Of a DNA stretch of 64,000 nucleotides, positions 7,671 to 17,475 are shown in pieces. The notes beneath the pieces are model-generated. The model was not told where the DNA came from. It did not search any database and was given only the letters and a program-made list of their open reading frames with translations. The translations under genes were made by a program, and so were the position numbers. Each line of letters opens with the position of its first letter. Positions within the stretch are counted from its first letter, which is position 1. Source of the DNA: Burkholderia ubonensis (GTDB lineage Bacteria; Pseudomonadota; Gammaproteobacteria; Burkholderiales; Burkholderiaceae); assembly GCF_001718695.1 (NCBI RefSeq), contig NZ_CP013420.1:1426001-1490000 (forward strand), written 5' to 3'.

Positions 7671-7746
7671 TGGAGCGGGAGACGAGTCTCGAACTCGCGA
7701 CCTCAACCTTGGCAAGGTTGCGCTCTACCAACTGAGCTACTCCCGC
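7671..7746 (-). tRNA. tRNA-Gly (GCC), copy 1 of 3
   Basis: A 76-base cloverleaf with CCA and anticodon GCC. It is the promoter-proximal copy, 146 bases downstream of the pgsA stop on the same strand. Confidence 0.96.
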
Positions 7747-7892
7747 ATATTGCTTCTGCTTCGCTGCACTCACTTCGTCGTGCAGCGGAGAAGCGAAATT
7801 ATGTCGAAGGCTCATCCGGGTGTCAAGGGTTTTTCGCGCCCTTTTTCCAAAAACCTTCGGCACCGACACCGCAAGCAGCCGCTACCAAGCCC

Positions 7893-8480
7893 TTACGCGC
7901 CGCCGCGCTCGCGAATCTGCGGCCACGCGAGCTTCATGTAGTACAGCATCGACCAGATCGTCAGCACCGCCGCGAGATACATCAGCCACTCGCCCCACAC
8001 GCGCGTGTCGAGCGTCGCAAAACCGAGCGGCAGCGGCCCGAAGTACAGCAGCATCGGAATCGCGACCATCTGGCATGCGGTCTTGAACTTGCCGAGCTGA
8101 TTCACCGCGACGCTCTTCGACGCACCGATCTGTGCCATCCATTCACGCAGCGCCGAGATCGCGATCTCGCGGCCGACGATCACGAGCGCGATCGCCGCGT
8201 CGACCCGCGCGATCTGCACGAGGATCAGCAGCGCGGCCGTCACCATCAGCTTGTCCGCGACCGGATCGAGGAACGCGCCGAACGACGACGTCTGATTCCA
8301 TTTGCGCGCCAGGTAGCCGTCGAACCAGTCCGTCAGCGCGGCGAGGATGAAGATCAGCGCCGCCGCGAGATTGCGGTGCGCGCCGCCCATCACCGTGTCC
8401 GGCAGATAGAACACGCCGACGACGAGCGGAATCAGCACGATCCGTACCCACGTCAGGAAAATCGGGAAATTGAACGGCAT
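7893..8480 (-). CDS. pgsA: CDP-diacylglycerol-glycerol-3-phosphate 3-phosphatidyltransferase
   Basis: A 195-residue inner-membrane enzyme making phosphatidylglycerol-phosphate, the committed step to phosphatidylglycerol and cardiolipin. The CDP-alcohol phosphotransferase signature D-x2-D-G-x2-A-R-x8-G-x3-D-x3-D is seen in DWFDGYLARKWNQ through GAFLDPVAD (about residues 45-70). Several transmembrane helices flank it. ATG 8480 begins MPFNFPIFLTWVR, the normal start. It follows uvrC on the same strand and precedes the tRNA genes. Confidence 0.95.
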   Translation of the reverse strand: MPFNFPIFLTWVRIVLIPLVVGVFYLPDTVMGGAHRNLAAALIFILAALTDWFDGYLARKWNQTSSFGAFLDPVADKLMVTAALLILVQIARVDAAIALVIVGREIAISALREWMAQIGASKSVAVNQLGKFKTACQMVAIPMLLYFGPLPLGFATLDTRVWGEWLMYLAAVLTIWSMLYYMKLAWPQIRERGGA

Positions 8481-8559
8481 GGCATCCGGGACAGTAAAGG
8501 ATTCGCAATTGTGCCGCGTCGACCGCCCTGCCACAAGCGAGGCGGGCGGCGGCGCCTTG

Positions 8560-10572
8560 TCAGTGCAACTGCCTGTAGATCTGCTCGGCGAGCGCGCGCG
8601 AAATGCCCTCGACGCTCGCGAGTTCGTCCACGCTCGCCGCGACGACGCCGCGCAGCCCGCCGAAGCGGGCGAGCAGCCGCTGCCGGCGTTTCGCGCCGAC
8701 CCCTTCGAGCTCCTCGAGCCGCGACGTCTGGCGTGCCTTCGCCCGCTTCGCGCGCATCCCGGTGATCGCAAACCGGTGCGCCTCGTCGCGGATCTGCGCG
8801 ACGAGCATCAGCGCGGCGCTCTCCTTGCCGAGCTCGAGCGGCGCGCGGCCGTCGGCGAACACGAGCGTCTCGAGCCCGACCTTGCGCCCCTCGCCCTTCG
8901 CGACGCCGACCAGCATCGACGTGTCGAGGCCCAGCTCGGTGAACACCTGCCGCGCGATCTCGACCTGCCCCTTGCCGCCGTCGATCAGCACGATGTTCGG
9001 CAACAGGCTGGCGGCCTCGGCCTGGCGCGTCGTCTCGCCGTCGATGCCGGCCGCGTCGTCGGCGGCCGCGGCCTGCGCCGCCTGCTCGACCATCTTTTCG
9101 TAGCGGCGCGTCAGCACCTGCCGCATCGCCGCGTAATCGTCCCCGGGCGTGATGCCGGTGATGTTGTAACGCCGGTATTCGCCGGACTGCATCTTGTGAT
9201 GGTGATAGACGACGCACGAAGCCTGGGTCGCCTCGCCCATCGTGTGGCTGATGTCGAAGCACTCGATCCGCAGATGCGCGAGGTCGTCGTTCTCGTAGCT
9301 GAGCGTATCGGCGAGCGCGCGCGTGCGCGCCTGCTGCGAGCCCTGCTCGGACAGCAGCCGCGCGAGCGCGAGGGCCGCGTTCTGCTCGGCCATCGACAGC
9401 CACGCGCGCCGCTGGCCCTGCGGCTGCCGCACCAGCGACACCTTGTGGCCGGCCTGCTCGGACAGCAGGTCGAGCAGGTCGCGGCTCGCGGGCGCATGGC
9501 TCACGACGAGCACCGGCGGCACGCGGTTGCCGAGATAGTGCTGCGCGATGAACGCGTCGAGCACCTCGGACTCGACCGACGCCTGCGCATTGCGCGCGCC
9601 GCCCGCGTCGTCCGCCGGCTGGCCGGGCAGCGCCTCGGCCGCCGGCTCGGCCTCGTCGTCGAGCCCGCCTTCCGCAAGCGTCAACGCGCTCTCGACGTGC
9701 GTCGGGAAATACGCCTTGTCGCCGAGATGCCGGCCGCCGCGCACCATCGCGAGGTTCACGCACACGCGCCCGCCCTGCGCGACCACCGCGAGGATATCGA
9801 CGTCGCTGTCGCTGCCGACCTCGATCGCCTGCTGATGCAGCACGGTCGCGAGCGAGCTCATCTGGTTGCGCACGGCCGCCGCCTGCTCGAACTTCAGCTC
9901 CGCCGCGAACCCGTGCATCTTCTGCTCGAGCTCCTTCATCACTTCGGACTGCCGGCCGAGCAGGAAGCGCGCGGCGTTCGACACGTCGCGCGCATAGTCC
10001 TCTTCGGCGATCGCGCCGACGCACGGTGCGGTGCAGCGCCCGATCTGGTGCAGCAGGCACGGCCGCGTGCGGTTGTTGAACACCGAATCCTCGCAGGTGC
10101 GCAGCTGGAACACACGCTGCAGGATCTGGATGCTCTCGCGCACGGCCCACGCGCTCGGGAACGGCCCGAAATACTGGTTCTGCTTGTCGACGGCGCCGCG
10201 GTAATACGCCATCCGCGGAAAGCGGTGCGCGGTCAGCTTCAGGTACGGATACGACTTGTCGTCGCGAAACAGGATGTTGTAGCGCGGCGCAAGCGCCTTG
10301 ATCAGGTTGTTCTCGAGCAGCAGCGCTTCGGCTTCCGAGCGCGTGACGGTCGTCTCGACGCGCGCGATGCGCGTGACCATCATCGCGATGCGCGGCGACA
10401 GCTGCGTCTTCGTGAAATAGCTCGACACGCGCTTCTTCAGGTCGCGCGCCTTGCCGACGTAGAGCACCGCGCCGGCCGCGTCGTAATAGCGGTAGACGCC
10501 GGGCAGGTGCGGCAGTTGCGCGAGGATCTTCTTCGGTTCGAACGGAGCTGCGGAGGCTTCTGGGGATGTCAT
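8560..10572 (-). CDS. uvrC: Excinuclease ABC subunit C
   Basis: A 670-residue endonuclease that cuts both sides of a lesion in the UvrABC nucleotide-excision repair complex. Order of domains: N-terminal GIY-YIG nuclease ([20 protein letters not shown], about residues 23-50), UVR motif (about 215-250), RNase H-like nuclease domain ([19 protein letters not shown]), and a C-terminal HhH pair ([18 protein letters not shown]). It is longer than E. coli UvrC (610) because of two acidic Ala-rich inserts, near residues 295-335 and 490-515. ATG 10572 is chosen over further-upstream in-frame codons because homology begins just after it. Confidence 0.96.
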   Translation of the reverse strand: MTSPEASAAPFEPKKILAQLPHLPGVYRYYDAAGAVLYVGKARDLKKRVSSYFTKTQLSPRIAMMVTRIARVETTVTRSEAEALLLENNLIKALAPRYNILFRDDKSYPYLKLTAHRFPRMAYYRGAVDKQNQYFGPFPSAWAVRESIQILQRVFQLRTCEDSVFNNRTRPCLLHQIGRCTAPCVGAIAEEDYARDVSNAARFLLGRQSEVMKELEQKMHGFAAELKFEQAAAVRNQMSSLATVLHQQAIEVGSDSDVDILAVVAQGGRVCVNLAMVRGGRHLGDKAYFPTHVESALTLAEGGLDDEAEPAAEALPGQPADDAGGARNAQASVESEVLDAFIAQHYLGNRVPPVLVVSHAPASRDLLDLLSEQAGHKVSLVRQPQGQRRAWLSMAEQNAALALARLLSEQGSQQARTRALADTLSYENDDLAHLRIECFDISHTMGEATQASCVVYHHHKMQSGEYRRYNITGITPGDDYAAMRQVLTRRYEKMVEQAAQAAAADDAAGIDGETTRQAEAASLLPNIVLIDGGKGQVEIARQVFTELGLDTSMLVGVAKGEGRKVGLETLVFADGRAPLELGKESAALMLVAQIRDEAHRFAITGMRAKRAKARQTSRLEELEGVGAKRRQRLLARFGGLRGVVAASVDELASVEGISRALAEQIYRQLH

Positions 10573-10650
10573 GCGTGATCCGGGCGCCGCGAGGCGCGCG
10601 AACGGGTCTATTAGAATCGCCAGTTTAGAGCATTCCACCTGCCCGCTTCG

Positions 10651-11844
10651 ATGCCACGCACCGCCCCCCGCCCCCACGACCCGACCCCGCGCGCGCCGGA
10701 CGAAACCGTCGCCTGCGACATCTTCTGCACCGTCGTCGACAACTTCGGCGACATCGGCGTGTGCTGGCGCCTCGCGCGCCAGCTCGCGCACGAGCACGGC
10801 TGGCAGGTGCGGCTCATCGTCGACGACCTGCGCACGTTCGCGCGCCTCTTGCCCGGCGTCGAGCCCGACGCGCTGCGGCAGACCGCCGACGGGGTCGTGA
10901 TCGAGCACTGGCACGCCGAGGTCGGCGACGCGATCGAGATCGCCGACGTCGTGATCGAGGCGTTCGCGTGCGAGCTGCCGGGCCCGTATCTCGCGGCGAT
11001 GGCGCGCCGCGAGCGCCGGCCCGTGTGGATCAACCTCGAATACCTGAGCGCCGAGGACTGGGTTGCCGATTTCCATCTGCGGCCGTCACCGCATCCGCGC
11101 TACCCGCTCGTCAAGACGTTCTTCTTCCCCGGCCTGTCGGCCGGCACCGGCGGCGTGCTGAAGGAACGCGACCTCGACGCGCGCCGCGCGGCCTTCGACG
11201 CCGACGCGCACGCGCGTGCCGCCTGGTGGCGGCGCACGACGGGCGACGCGCCGCCCGCGCCGGGCACGACGGTCGTCAGCCTGTTCGCGTACGAGAATCC
11301 GGCCGTCGACGCACTTCTCGCGCAATGGCGCGACGGCCCGGCGCCGGTCGTCGCGCTCGTGCCGGAGGGGCGCGTGTCGCCCGCCGTCGCGCGCTTTTTC
11401 GGGGTTGAATCATTCGGCGCCGGCGCACGGGCGAGCCGCGGCAATCTCACCGCGTACGGGCTCGCGTTCGTCCCGCAGTCTGACTACGATCCGCTGCTGT
11501 GGATCGGCGACCTGAACTTCGTGCGCGGCGAGGATTCGTTCGTCCGCGCGCAATGGGCGCGCAAGCCGTTCGTGTGGCACATCTATCCGCAGGCCGACGA
11601 CGCGCACCTGCCGAAGCTCGACGCCGCGCTCGCGCACGTCGGCGCCGGCCTCGCCGACGCGCCGCGCGACGCCCTCGCTCGCTTCTGGCACGCATGGAAC
11701 GGCGCGGGCACGCCCGACTGGGCCGATTTCTGGCAGCACCGCGCGGCGCTGCAGGCGAATGCGGCCGATTGGGCCGACGCGCTGGCGGCCGTCGGCGATC
11801 TCGCCGGAAAGCTGGCCGAATACGCAAAATCTCAGTTAAAATAA
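10651..11844 (+). CDS. earP: EF-P arginine rhamnosyltransferase EarP
   Basis: A 397-residue GT-B glycosyltransferase (DUF2331) that attaches rhamnose from dTDP-rhamnose to Arg32 of elongation factor P. The conserved N-terminal segment [20 protein letters not shown] (about residues 24-43) includes the catalytic Asp region. [12 protein letters not shown] and [15 protein letters not shown] are the usual nucleotide-sugar site. The target gene efp follows on the same strand after 132 bases, and efp here does carry Arg32. Enzyme and substrate are thus co-located. Confidence 0.95.
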   Translation: MPRTAPRPHDPTPRAPDETVACDIFCTVVDNFGDIGVCWRLARQLAHEHGWQVRLIVDDLRTFARLLPGVEPDALRQTADGVVIEHWHAEVGDAIEIADVVIEAFACELPGPYLAAMARRERRPVWINLEYLSAEDWVADFHLRPSPHPRYPLVKTFFFPGLSAGTGGVLKERDLDARRAAFDADAHARAAWWRRTTGDAPPAPGTTVVSLFAYENPAVDALLAQWRDGPAPVVALVPEGRVSPAVARFFGVESFGAGARASRGNLTAYGLAFVPQSDYDPLLWIGDLNFVRGEDSFVRAQWARKPFVWHIYPQADDAHLPKLDAALAHVGAGLADAPRDALARFWHAWNGAGTPDWADFWQHRAALQANAADWADALAAVGDLAGKLAEYAKSQLK

Positions 11845-11976
11845 ATGGTTATCCGACGGCTGACCACGCAAGCGCTTGCTTTTGGCGCCCGCCCGGAACG
11901 CACCCGCTTGGGCGCCGTCACCCGTTGCGCAACGCTCAGGCACCTATTTATTTGATTTGATCAGGACAGTGTTTTT

Positions 11977-12534
11977 ATGAAAACCGCACAGGAACTCCGC
12001 GTAGGCAACGTCGTGCAGATCGGCAGCGACGCTTGGGTCATCTCGAAGACGGAATACAACAAGTCGGGCCGTAACGCCGCCGTCGTCAAGATGAAGATGA
12101 AGAACCTGCTGACCAACGCAGGCCAGGAGTCGGTCTACAAGGCCGACGACAAGTTCGACGTCGTCGTGCTCGACCGCAAGGAAGTGACGTACTCGTACTT
12201 CGCCGACCCGATGTACGTGTTCATGGACGCCGACTACAACCAGTACGAAGTCGAAGCGGAAATGATGGGCGACGCGCTCCACTACCTCGAAGACGGCATG
12301 GCGTGCGAAGTCGTGTTCTACAACGAGAAGGCGATCTCGGTCGAACTGCCGACGGTCCTCGTGCGCGAAATCACCTACACCGAGCCGGCCGTCAAGGGCG
12401 ACACGTCGTCGGGCAAGGTGCTGAAGAACGCGAAGCTCGCAACCGGTTTCGAACTGCAGGTTCCGCTGTTCTGCAACACCGGCGACAAGATCGAAATCGA
12501 CACGCGTACGCACGAATACCGCAGCCGCGCGTAA
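11977..12534 (+). CDS. efp: Elongation factor P, arginine-modified type
   Basis: A 185-residue translation factor that binds between the P and E sites of the ribosome and relieves stalling at polyproline. It has three beta-barrel domains. The tip of domain I reads YNKSGRNAA with Arg at residue 32, the position that is rhamnosylated by EarP. The Lys34-beta-lysine systems use Lys there instead. It has its own upstream gap (132 bases) and a strong terminator after it. Confidence 0.97.
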   Translation: MKTAQELRVGNVVQIGSDAWVISKTEYNKSGRNAAVVKMKMKNLLTNAGQESVYKADDKFDVVVLDRKEVTYSYFADPMYVFMDADYNQYEVEAEMMGDALHYLEDGMACEVVFYNEKAISVELPTVLVREITYTEPAVKGDTSSGKVLKNAKLATGFELQVPLFCNTGDKIEIDTRTHEYRSRA

Positions 12535-12559
12535 GCGCCGGGCGGTTTCCGCATCGAAC

Positions 12560-12583
12560 AAAGCGCCCTTCGGGGCGCTTTTG
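12560..12583 (+). terminator. Terminator after efp
   Basis: AAAGCGCC and GGCGCTTT pair around a short loop, followed by TTTTGTTTTG. It lies 25 bases past the efp stop. Confidence 0.85.
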
Positions 12584-12803
12584 TTTTGTCGGCGCCAACA
12601 GGACGCCGTAGCCCGACACTGGAATGCACCACAAAAGCGACGCATAAAGATATTCAATTTGTATCATCGGTAACTGTTTTACAGCGATGGAGAAATAATC
12701 TTCGTTACGCGTTCGCCGGGGCATAAAATCAGTTTTTAATCTCGAAATGCGGCTGCGGATTTTTGGCCGATGGCCCGCCTCTCTTGAACGACACGCGTCC
12801 ACC

Positions 12804-14189
12804 ATGCCACATGCCCTGATTGTCGAAGACGATCCCAACAGCCTGTCCGGCCTCACCGCGCTTCTCGCCGCCGACGGCTTCTCGGTCGACACGGCCACGT
12901 CGCTTGCCGAAGCGCGCACCGCGCTCGGCCGCTCGATCCCCGACGTCGTCCTCGTCGACCTGAACCTGCCGGACGGCAGCGGGTTCGACCTGCTTCAGCA
13001 CCTGCCGCAGCAGCAGCCGAACGGCTCGCTGCCGGTCATCGTGCTGACCGGCAACGCGACGGTCGAAAGCGCGATCGAAGGCCTGCGCCACGGAATCTGG
13101 GACTACCTTCTCAAGCCGATCAACATTCCGCGCCTGCGCAGCCTGCTCGCGCGCATTCCCCGGCCCTACGAACTGATCGACGAAGTGCAGTCGCTGCGCG
13201 CATCGCTGCGCAACCTCGGCCGCTTCGGCGCGCTGGTCGGCCGCAGCGAAGCCATGCAGCACGTGTACGACATGATCGAGCACAACGCGCGCACCGAGAC
13301 GGCCGTGCTGTTCTCGGGCGAGGCCGGCACCGGCAAGAAGCTGGCCGCGCGCACGCTGCATGACCTGAGCCGCCGCCGCAAGGGGCCGTTCGTCGCGTTC
13401 GACTGCCGCACGCTCGCGCAGGTCGGACGCCATGGCGCGGCGCTCGACAGCGTGCTGTTCGGCCACGAGCGCGGCGCGTACGACGGCGCCGAGCGGCGCG
13501 AATCCGGCCTGTTCGAGCAGGCGAGCGGCGGCACGCTGTTCCTCGACGAGATCACCGCGCTGCCGCTCGTGCTGCAGGAAGCGCTGCTGCAGGCGCTCGA
13601 TTCGCAGAACTTCATGCGCATCGGCGGCACGAGCCCGGTCGCGAGCGACTTCCGGCTGATCGCCGCCACGCGCCGCCCGGCGCGCGAAGCGGTCGCGAAC
13701 GGCACGCTGCGCGAAGATTTGTGGCTGCGCCTCGACGCGGCGTCGATCTCGATGCCGCCGCTGCGCGAACGCGACGGCGATGCGCTGTCGATCGCCGATG
13801 CGCTGATCGACGAACTGAACCGCGAAGCGCGCGCGACCGGCCGCAGCACGACCGACAAGCGCGCCGCGCCGGGTTTCGTGCGCGAATGCCTGTCCTACGA
13901 GTGGCCGGGCAACGTGCGCGAACTGCAGGAGCGCGTGCGCTTCGCGTACGACGCGTCCGGCGACTTCATCGACACGCTGCGCGCCGGCGAAGCAGGCTTC
14001 TCGGCGGGCGCCGCGCTGAACGGCAGCAGCGTGCAGATCAAGGTCGGCACGCCGCTGTCGGACGTCGAGGACCTGTTGATCCGCGCGACGCTCGATGCGG
14101 TCGGCGGCACGCGCCATCGCGCGGCGACGCTGCTCGGCATCAGCCCGAAGACGCTGTACAACAAGCTGCAGCGAATGAAGGTGGAATGA
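12804..14189 (+). CDS. Orphan NtrC-type response regulator with altered sigma-54 loop
   Basis: A 461-residue regulator. The receiver domain (about 1-120) has the acidic pair Glu8-Asp9, phospho-acceptor Asp52 in VDLNLPDG, and Lys104. The AAA+ domain (about 143-375) has Walker A GEAGTGKK (172-179) and Walker B GTLFLDEI (243-250); arginine region LREDLW and WPGNVRELQ are intact. The C-terminal Fis-type HTH is near 436-458. The loop that touches sigma-54 reads GAYDGA (224-229) instead of GAFTGA, so the key Thr is Asp. No histidine kinase adjoins it. It may act without sigma-54, as TyrR-like regulators do. The start is ATG 12804; the frame is open to 12747. Confidence 0.88.
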   Translation: MPHALIVEDDPNSLSGLTALLAADGFSVDTATSLAEARTALGRSIPDVVLVDLNLPDGSGFDLLQHLPQQQPNGSLPVIVLTGNATVESAIEGLRHGIWDYLLKPINIPRLRSLLARIPRPYELIDEVQSLRASLRNLGRFGALVGRSEAMQHVYDMIEHNARTETAVLFSGEAGTGKKLAARTLHDLSRRRKGPFVAFDCRTLAQVGRHGAALDSVLFGHERGAYDGAERRESGLFEQASGGTLFLDEITALPLVLQEALLQALDSQNFMRIGGTSPVASDFRLIAATRRPAREAVANGTLREDLWLRLDAASISMPPLRERDGDALSIADALIDELNREARATGRSTTDKRAAPGFVRECLSYEWPGNVRELQERVRFAYDASGDFIDTLRAGEAGFSAGAALNGSSVQIKVGTPLSDVEDLLIRATLDAVGGTRHRAATLLGISPKTLYNKLQRMKVE

Positions 14190-14226
14190 GGCAGCGCGGC
14201 GCGGAAACGCGCCGCCACGAATGAAA

Positions 14227-14256
14227 CAGCCCGATCAGCGCCTGCTGATCGGGCTG
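14227..14256. terminator. Bidirectional hairpin between the regulator and nagZ
   Basis: A perfect 13-bp stem CAGCCCGATCAGC/GCTGATCGGGCTG with loop GCCT, in the convergent gap. It has no long U-tract on either side. Confidence 0.65.
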
Positions 14257-14320
14257 CGTCGGTCAGGCTGACCGGCCTCTCGAAGCCGCGCGAGTTGCGC
14301 GGCTGCTTCGCGTCGCGCGC

Positions 14321-15349
14321 TTACGCGAACGCGTCGCGCAGCAGCGCCTGCGCACTGAGATACTCGGGCTGCGCGATCAGCTTGTCCCACTTGGCCGGCT
14401 TGCCGCGCGCGCGCATCCGCTTGATGCGTCGCACCGAGTCCGGCGACGGCTGCGTCTTCAATCCGTTCAGCACGGCTTCGGCCGCATCCGGCTGGTTGCA
14501 AACCAGCACCATGTCGCACCCGGCCGCAAGCGCGGCCTCGGCCGCCTGCGTCAGCGTGCCGCCTTCTCGCGCGGCCTCCATCGACAGGTCGTCGCTGAAG
14601 ATCGCGCCGGTGAAGCCGAGCCGGCCGCGCAGGATGTCCTGCAGCCAGACCCGCGAGAAACCGGCCGGCCACGCGTCGACCTGCGTGTAGATCACATGCG
14701 CCGGAATCACCGCCGCCAGCGACAGGCCGAGCCAGTCGTAGGGCGCGACGTCCTGCTCGAGGATCGTGTCGAGCGGCCGGTCGTCGGTGGGGAGCGCGAC
14801 GTGCGAATCGGCTTCCGCGAAACCGTGCCCGGGGAAATGCTTGCCGCAGTTCGCCATGCCGGCGAGCGAGAGCCCGTGGTTCACGCTTTTCGCGAGCATC
14901 GTCACGACGCGCGGATCGCGATGGAACGCGCGATCGCCGATCACTTTCGAGTGGCCGTAGTCGAGGTCGAGCACGGGCGTGAAGCTCATGTCGATCCCGC
15001 ATGCGCGCAGCTCCGCGGCGAGGACGTAGCCGACCGCGGTCGCGACCTTCGTCGCCTGCAGCACGTCCTGGTCCCACAGCTCGCCGAGGCGGCGCATCGC
15101 GGGCAGCACCGTGAAGCCGTCGGTGCGAAAGCGCTGCACGCGGCCGCCCTCGTGATCGACGGCAATCAGCACGTCCTCGCGGACCGCGCGAATGGCGTCG
15201 GTCAGCGCAGTCAGCTGCGCACGATTCTGGAAGTGCCGCGCGAACAGGATCACGCCGCCGGTGTTCGGATGCGCGAGACGGCGCGCATCGTCGCGCGTCA
15301 GTGCCGTGCCGACGACGTCGAGCATGACCGGGCCGGGAGTCGTTTTCAT
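14321..15349 (-). CDS. nagZ: Beta-N-acetylhexosaminidase NagZ
   Basis: A 342-residue cytoplasmic glycoside hydrolase family 3 enzyme that removes GlcNAc from 1,6-anhydro-muropeptides during peptidoglycan recycling. It thereby makes the signals that control AmpR/AmpC systems. Visible motifs are VDHEGGRVQRF (about 64-74), the mobile catalytic loop KHFPGHG (170-176) and the nucleophile site FSDDLSM (about 251-257). It is the last gene of the long minus-strand block, 15 bases downstream of acpS. Confidence 0.95.
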   Translation of the reverse strand: MKTTPGPVMLDVVGTALTRDDARRLAHPNTGGVILFARHFQNRAQLTALTDAIRAVREDVLIAVDHEGGRVQRFRTDGFTVLPAMRRLGELWDQDVLQATKVATAVGYVLAAELRACGIDMSFTPVLDLDYGHSKVIGDRAFHRDPRVVTMLAKSVNHGLSLAGMANCGKHFPGHGFAEADSHVALPTDDRPLDTILEQDVAPYDWLGLSLAAVIPAHVIYTQVDAWPAGFSRVWLQDILRGRLGFTGAIFSDDLSMEAAREGGTLTQAAEAALAAGCDMVLVCNQPDAAEAVLNGLKTQPSPDSVRRIKRMRARGKPAKWDKLIAQPEYLSAQALLRDAFA

Positions 15350-15364
15350 CGAATCGGGAATCCG

Positions 15365-15799
15365 TCAGGAAGAAGTTCGTGGAGCCGGCGGGGCTGCCGC
15401 AGGCAAGTTGGTCTCGGCGATCACGAACGACACTGCGTAGTCGCGCTCGTCGCTGACCGTCACGCGGGCGGCGATGCCGCGCGCCGCAAGCCAGTCGGCC
15501 AGCTCGCCGGACGCGACGACATACGGCTCGCCGCTCGGTTGATTGAGGGTCTGCAGCGCGCGCCACGTCATCGGCCAGTGCATGCCGAGCCCGATCGCCT
15601 TCGAGAACGCTTCCTTCGCGGAAAAGCGCGTCGCGAGGAACGCGATGCCGCGCGCCTCGGAGCGTGCGCGGCGCGCGTGAAACACGCGCAGCTCGTCGGG
15701 CCCCAGCACTTTCTCGGCGAACCGGCCGCCGGTGCGCTCGAGCACTGCCGCGATGCGGCTCACCTGGACGATGTCGGTGCCGATGCCGTAGATCGCCAT
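15365..15799 (-). CDS. acpS: Holo-[acyl-carrier-protein] synthase
   Basis: A 144-residue enzyme transferring 4'-phosphopantetheine from CoA to Ser37 of AcpP. The magnesium ligands are visible as Asp9 in GIGTDIVQ and Glu63 in [10 protein letters not shown]. The protein ends in an Ala/Pro-rich tail. Co-oriented between pdxJ and nagZ, as in many betaproteobacteria. Its substrate gene acpP lies about 13 kb upstream in the same strand block. Confidence 0.95.
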   Translation of the reverse strand: MAIYGIGTDIVQVSRIAAVLERTGGRFAEKVLGPDELRVFHARRARSEARGIAFLATRFSAKEAFSKAIGLGMHWPMTWRALQTLNQPSGEPYVVASGELADWLAARGIAARVTVSDERDYAVSFVIAETNLPAAAPPAPRTSS

Positions 15800-15868
15800 G
15801 TCAGCGCGCGCCGCGATGCACGAACGATGCCGGGTGGCAAGCCGAGCCGGCGCGCACGGAACGCATCG

Positions 15869-16645
15869 TCAGCGCGCGCCGCCGTGCAGCGCCGCGACGC
15901 GCGCCGCGACCATGATCGCCTTCATCTCGCGCACCGCGTTGTCCCAGCCCGCGAAGATCGCATGCGCGACGATCGCGTGGCCGATGTTCAGCTCGACGAT
16001 GCCGTCGATCGCGGCGATCTGCTGCACGTTCGTGTAATGCAGGCCGTGCCCCGCGTTGACCTTCAGGCCGAGCTGCGCGCCCGCCTGCACGCCCGCGACG
16101 ATCCGCTCGTATTCGCGCTGCTGCTCGGCCGCGTCGTGCGCGTCGGCGTAGCGGCCCGTGTGCAGTTCGATCACCGGCGCGCCCGCTTCGTGCGCGGCGC
16201 GGATCTGCGTCTCGTCCGGATCGATGAACAGCGACACGCGCACGCCCGCGTCGGCGAGTTGCCGGCACGCGGCACGCACGGCCTCGAAGCGCCCCGCGAC
16301 GTCGAGACCGCCTTCGGTCGTCAGCTCCTCGCGCTTTTCGGGCACGAGGCACGCGTCGTGCGGCTTGACCTCGCACGCGATGTCGAGCATCTCGGCCGTC
16401 ACCGCGCATTCGAGGTTCATGCGCGTCTTCAGGAGCGGGCGCAGCTTGCGCACGTCCGCGTCGACGATGTGCCGGCGATCTTCGCGCAAGTGCAGCGTGA
16501 TCGCGTCGGCGCCGGCCTCTTCGGCGGCGAGCGCCGCGCGGACCGGGTCGGGATAGCTCGTGCCGCGCGCGTTGCGCAGCGTCGCGACGTGGTCGATATT
16601 GACGCCGAGATCGATGGCGGTGGGCGAAGTCAGGAAGAAGCTCAT
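15869..16645 (-). CDS. pdxJ: Pyridoxine 5'-phosphate synthase
   Basis: A 258-residue TIM-barrel enzyme that condenses 1-deoxyxylulose-5-phosphate with the PdxA product to make pyridoxine 5'-phosphate. Motifs typical of the family: [16 protein letters not shown] at the N-terminus, [16 protein letters not shown] and [10 protein letters not shown]. Its ATG overlaps the recO stop (ATGA at 16645-16642), so it is translated in coupling with recO. Confidence 0.96.
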   Translation of the reverse strand: MSFFLTSPTAIDLGVNIDHVATLRNARGTSYPDPVRAALAAEEAGADAITLHLREDRRHIVDADVRKLRPLLKTRMNLECAVTAEMLDIACEVKPHDACLVPEKREELTTEGGLDVAGRFEAVRAACRQLADAGVRVSLFIDPDETQIRAAHEAGAPVIELHTGRYADAHDAAEQQREYERIVAGVQAGAQLGLKVNAGHGLHYTNVQQIAAIDGIVELNIGHAIVAHAIFAGWDNAVREMKAIMVAARVAALHGGAR

Positions 16646-17475
16646 AGATTTTGCAGGTCGATCAGGATCTGGCGCGTCGCGAGCGGCGTGCCGCCGAGAT
16701 AGGTGTTCAGCAGGAAGCGCATCAGCGTCTTGCTTTGCGCGACGGTCTGGGCTCGATGGTAATCGTCCTGCTCCATGTCGAGCAACGTCTGCCCGGAAAC
16801 CACCGGCCAGTGCGACGGCACGTCGTCGTCCGCGCCGCGCACGCCGCGCTCGGGATCGAACACGTACAGGCGGTCGGCCTCGACCGCGCGGCGCGCGACC
16901 GTGCGGTTCAGCGCCATCGCATAGCCCGTTTCGCGCAGCAGCACGCGCTCGAACGAGCGCAGCACCTGCACCGCGGGCTCGCCATGCGCGAGGCGCGTGA
17001 GCGTCACGACGTAATGATTGAAGAGCGGCGGCTGCGGATCTTCGCGTGCGCAGAACTTGACGAGCAGTTCGTTCGCGTAGAAGCCGCACAGCAGCGCGTC
17101 GCCGGCGAGCGGCAGCATCCCGCCGACCCACTCGGCCCCCGTCAGCGTGCGCATCTCGGACTTGCCGGACCACGACAGCAGCAGCGGCTGGAACGTCTGC
17201 AGCACGCCGCGCAGCGCGGAATGCGGGCGCTTCGCGCCTTTCGCGACGAGCGCGAGCCGGCCGTGATCGCGCGTCAGCACGTCGATGATCAGGCTCGTTT
17301 CACGATAGGGATAGCTGTGCAGCACGAACGCCGGCTGCTCGGCGACGCGGAAATCGGACGTGCGCGAGGTCGCGCGCCGCGCCTTCGGCGGTGCGGGGGG
17401 CGCGGCAGGCGGCGGCGCGTCAGCGCTCGCCGCTACCGCGTCTTCGGTCGACGCCAGCGCGTCATTCGTACCCAT
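16642..17475 (-). CDS. recO: DNA repair protein RecO
   Basis: A 277-residue protein that loads RecA on SSB-coated DNA with RecF and RecR. After a Pro/Ala-rich N-terminal leader of about 30 residues comes the OB-fold ([20 protein letters not shown]), then the helical C-terminal domain. ATG 17475 lies inside the end of era (14-base overlap); a GTG at 17481 is also possible. The stop overlaps pdxJ by four bases. Both overlaps point to tight operon translation. Confidence 0.93.
   Translation of the reverse strand: MGTNDALASTEDAVAASADAPPPAAPPAPPKARRATSRTSDFRVAEQPAFVLHSYPYRETSLIIDVLTRDHGRLALVAKGAKRPHSALRGVLQTFQPLLLSWSGKSEMRTLTGAEWVGGMLPLAGDALLCGFYANELLVKFCAREDPQPPLFNHYVVTLTRLAHGEPAVQVLRSFERVLLRETGYAMALNRTVARRAVEADRLYVFDPERGVRGADDDVPSHWPVVSGQTLLDMEQDDYHRAQTVAQSKTLMRFLLNTYLGGTPLATRQILIDLQNL

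Larger units (their letters stand above)
7422..7746 (-). repeat. Tandem tRNA-Gly triplication, about 125-bp unit
   Basis: Three identical tRNA-Gly genes are separated by spacers of 49 and 48 bases (7498-7546 and 7623-7670). The spacers differ only by one substitution and one base in an A-run. The whole unit is therefore a recent or gene-converted tandem repeat. Confidence 0.9.

Noticed and set aside
7422..7746. CRISPR-like direct repeats
   Set aside because: The repeats are tRNA-Gly genes with near-identical spacers, not CRISPR repeats.
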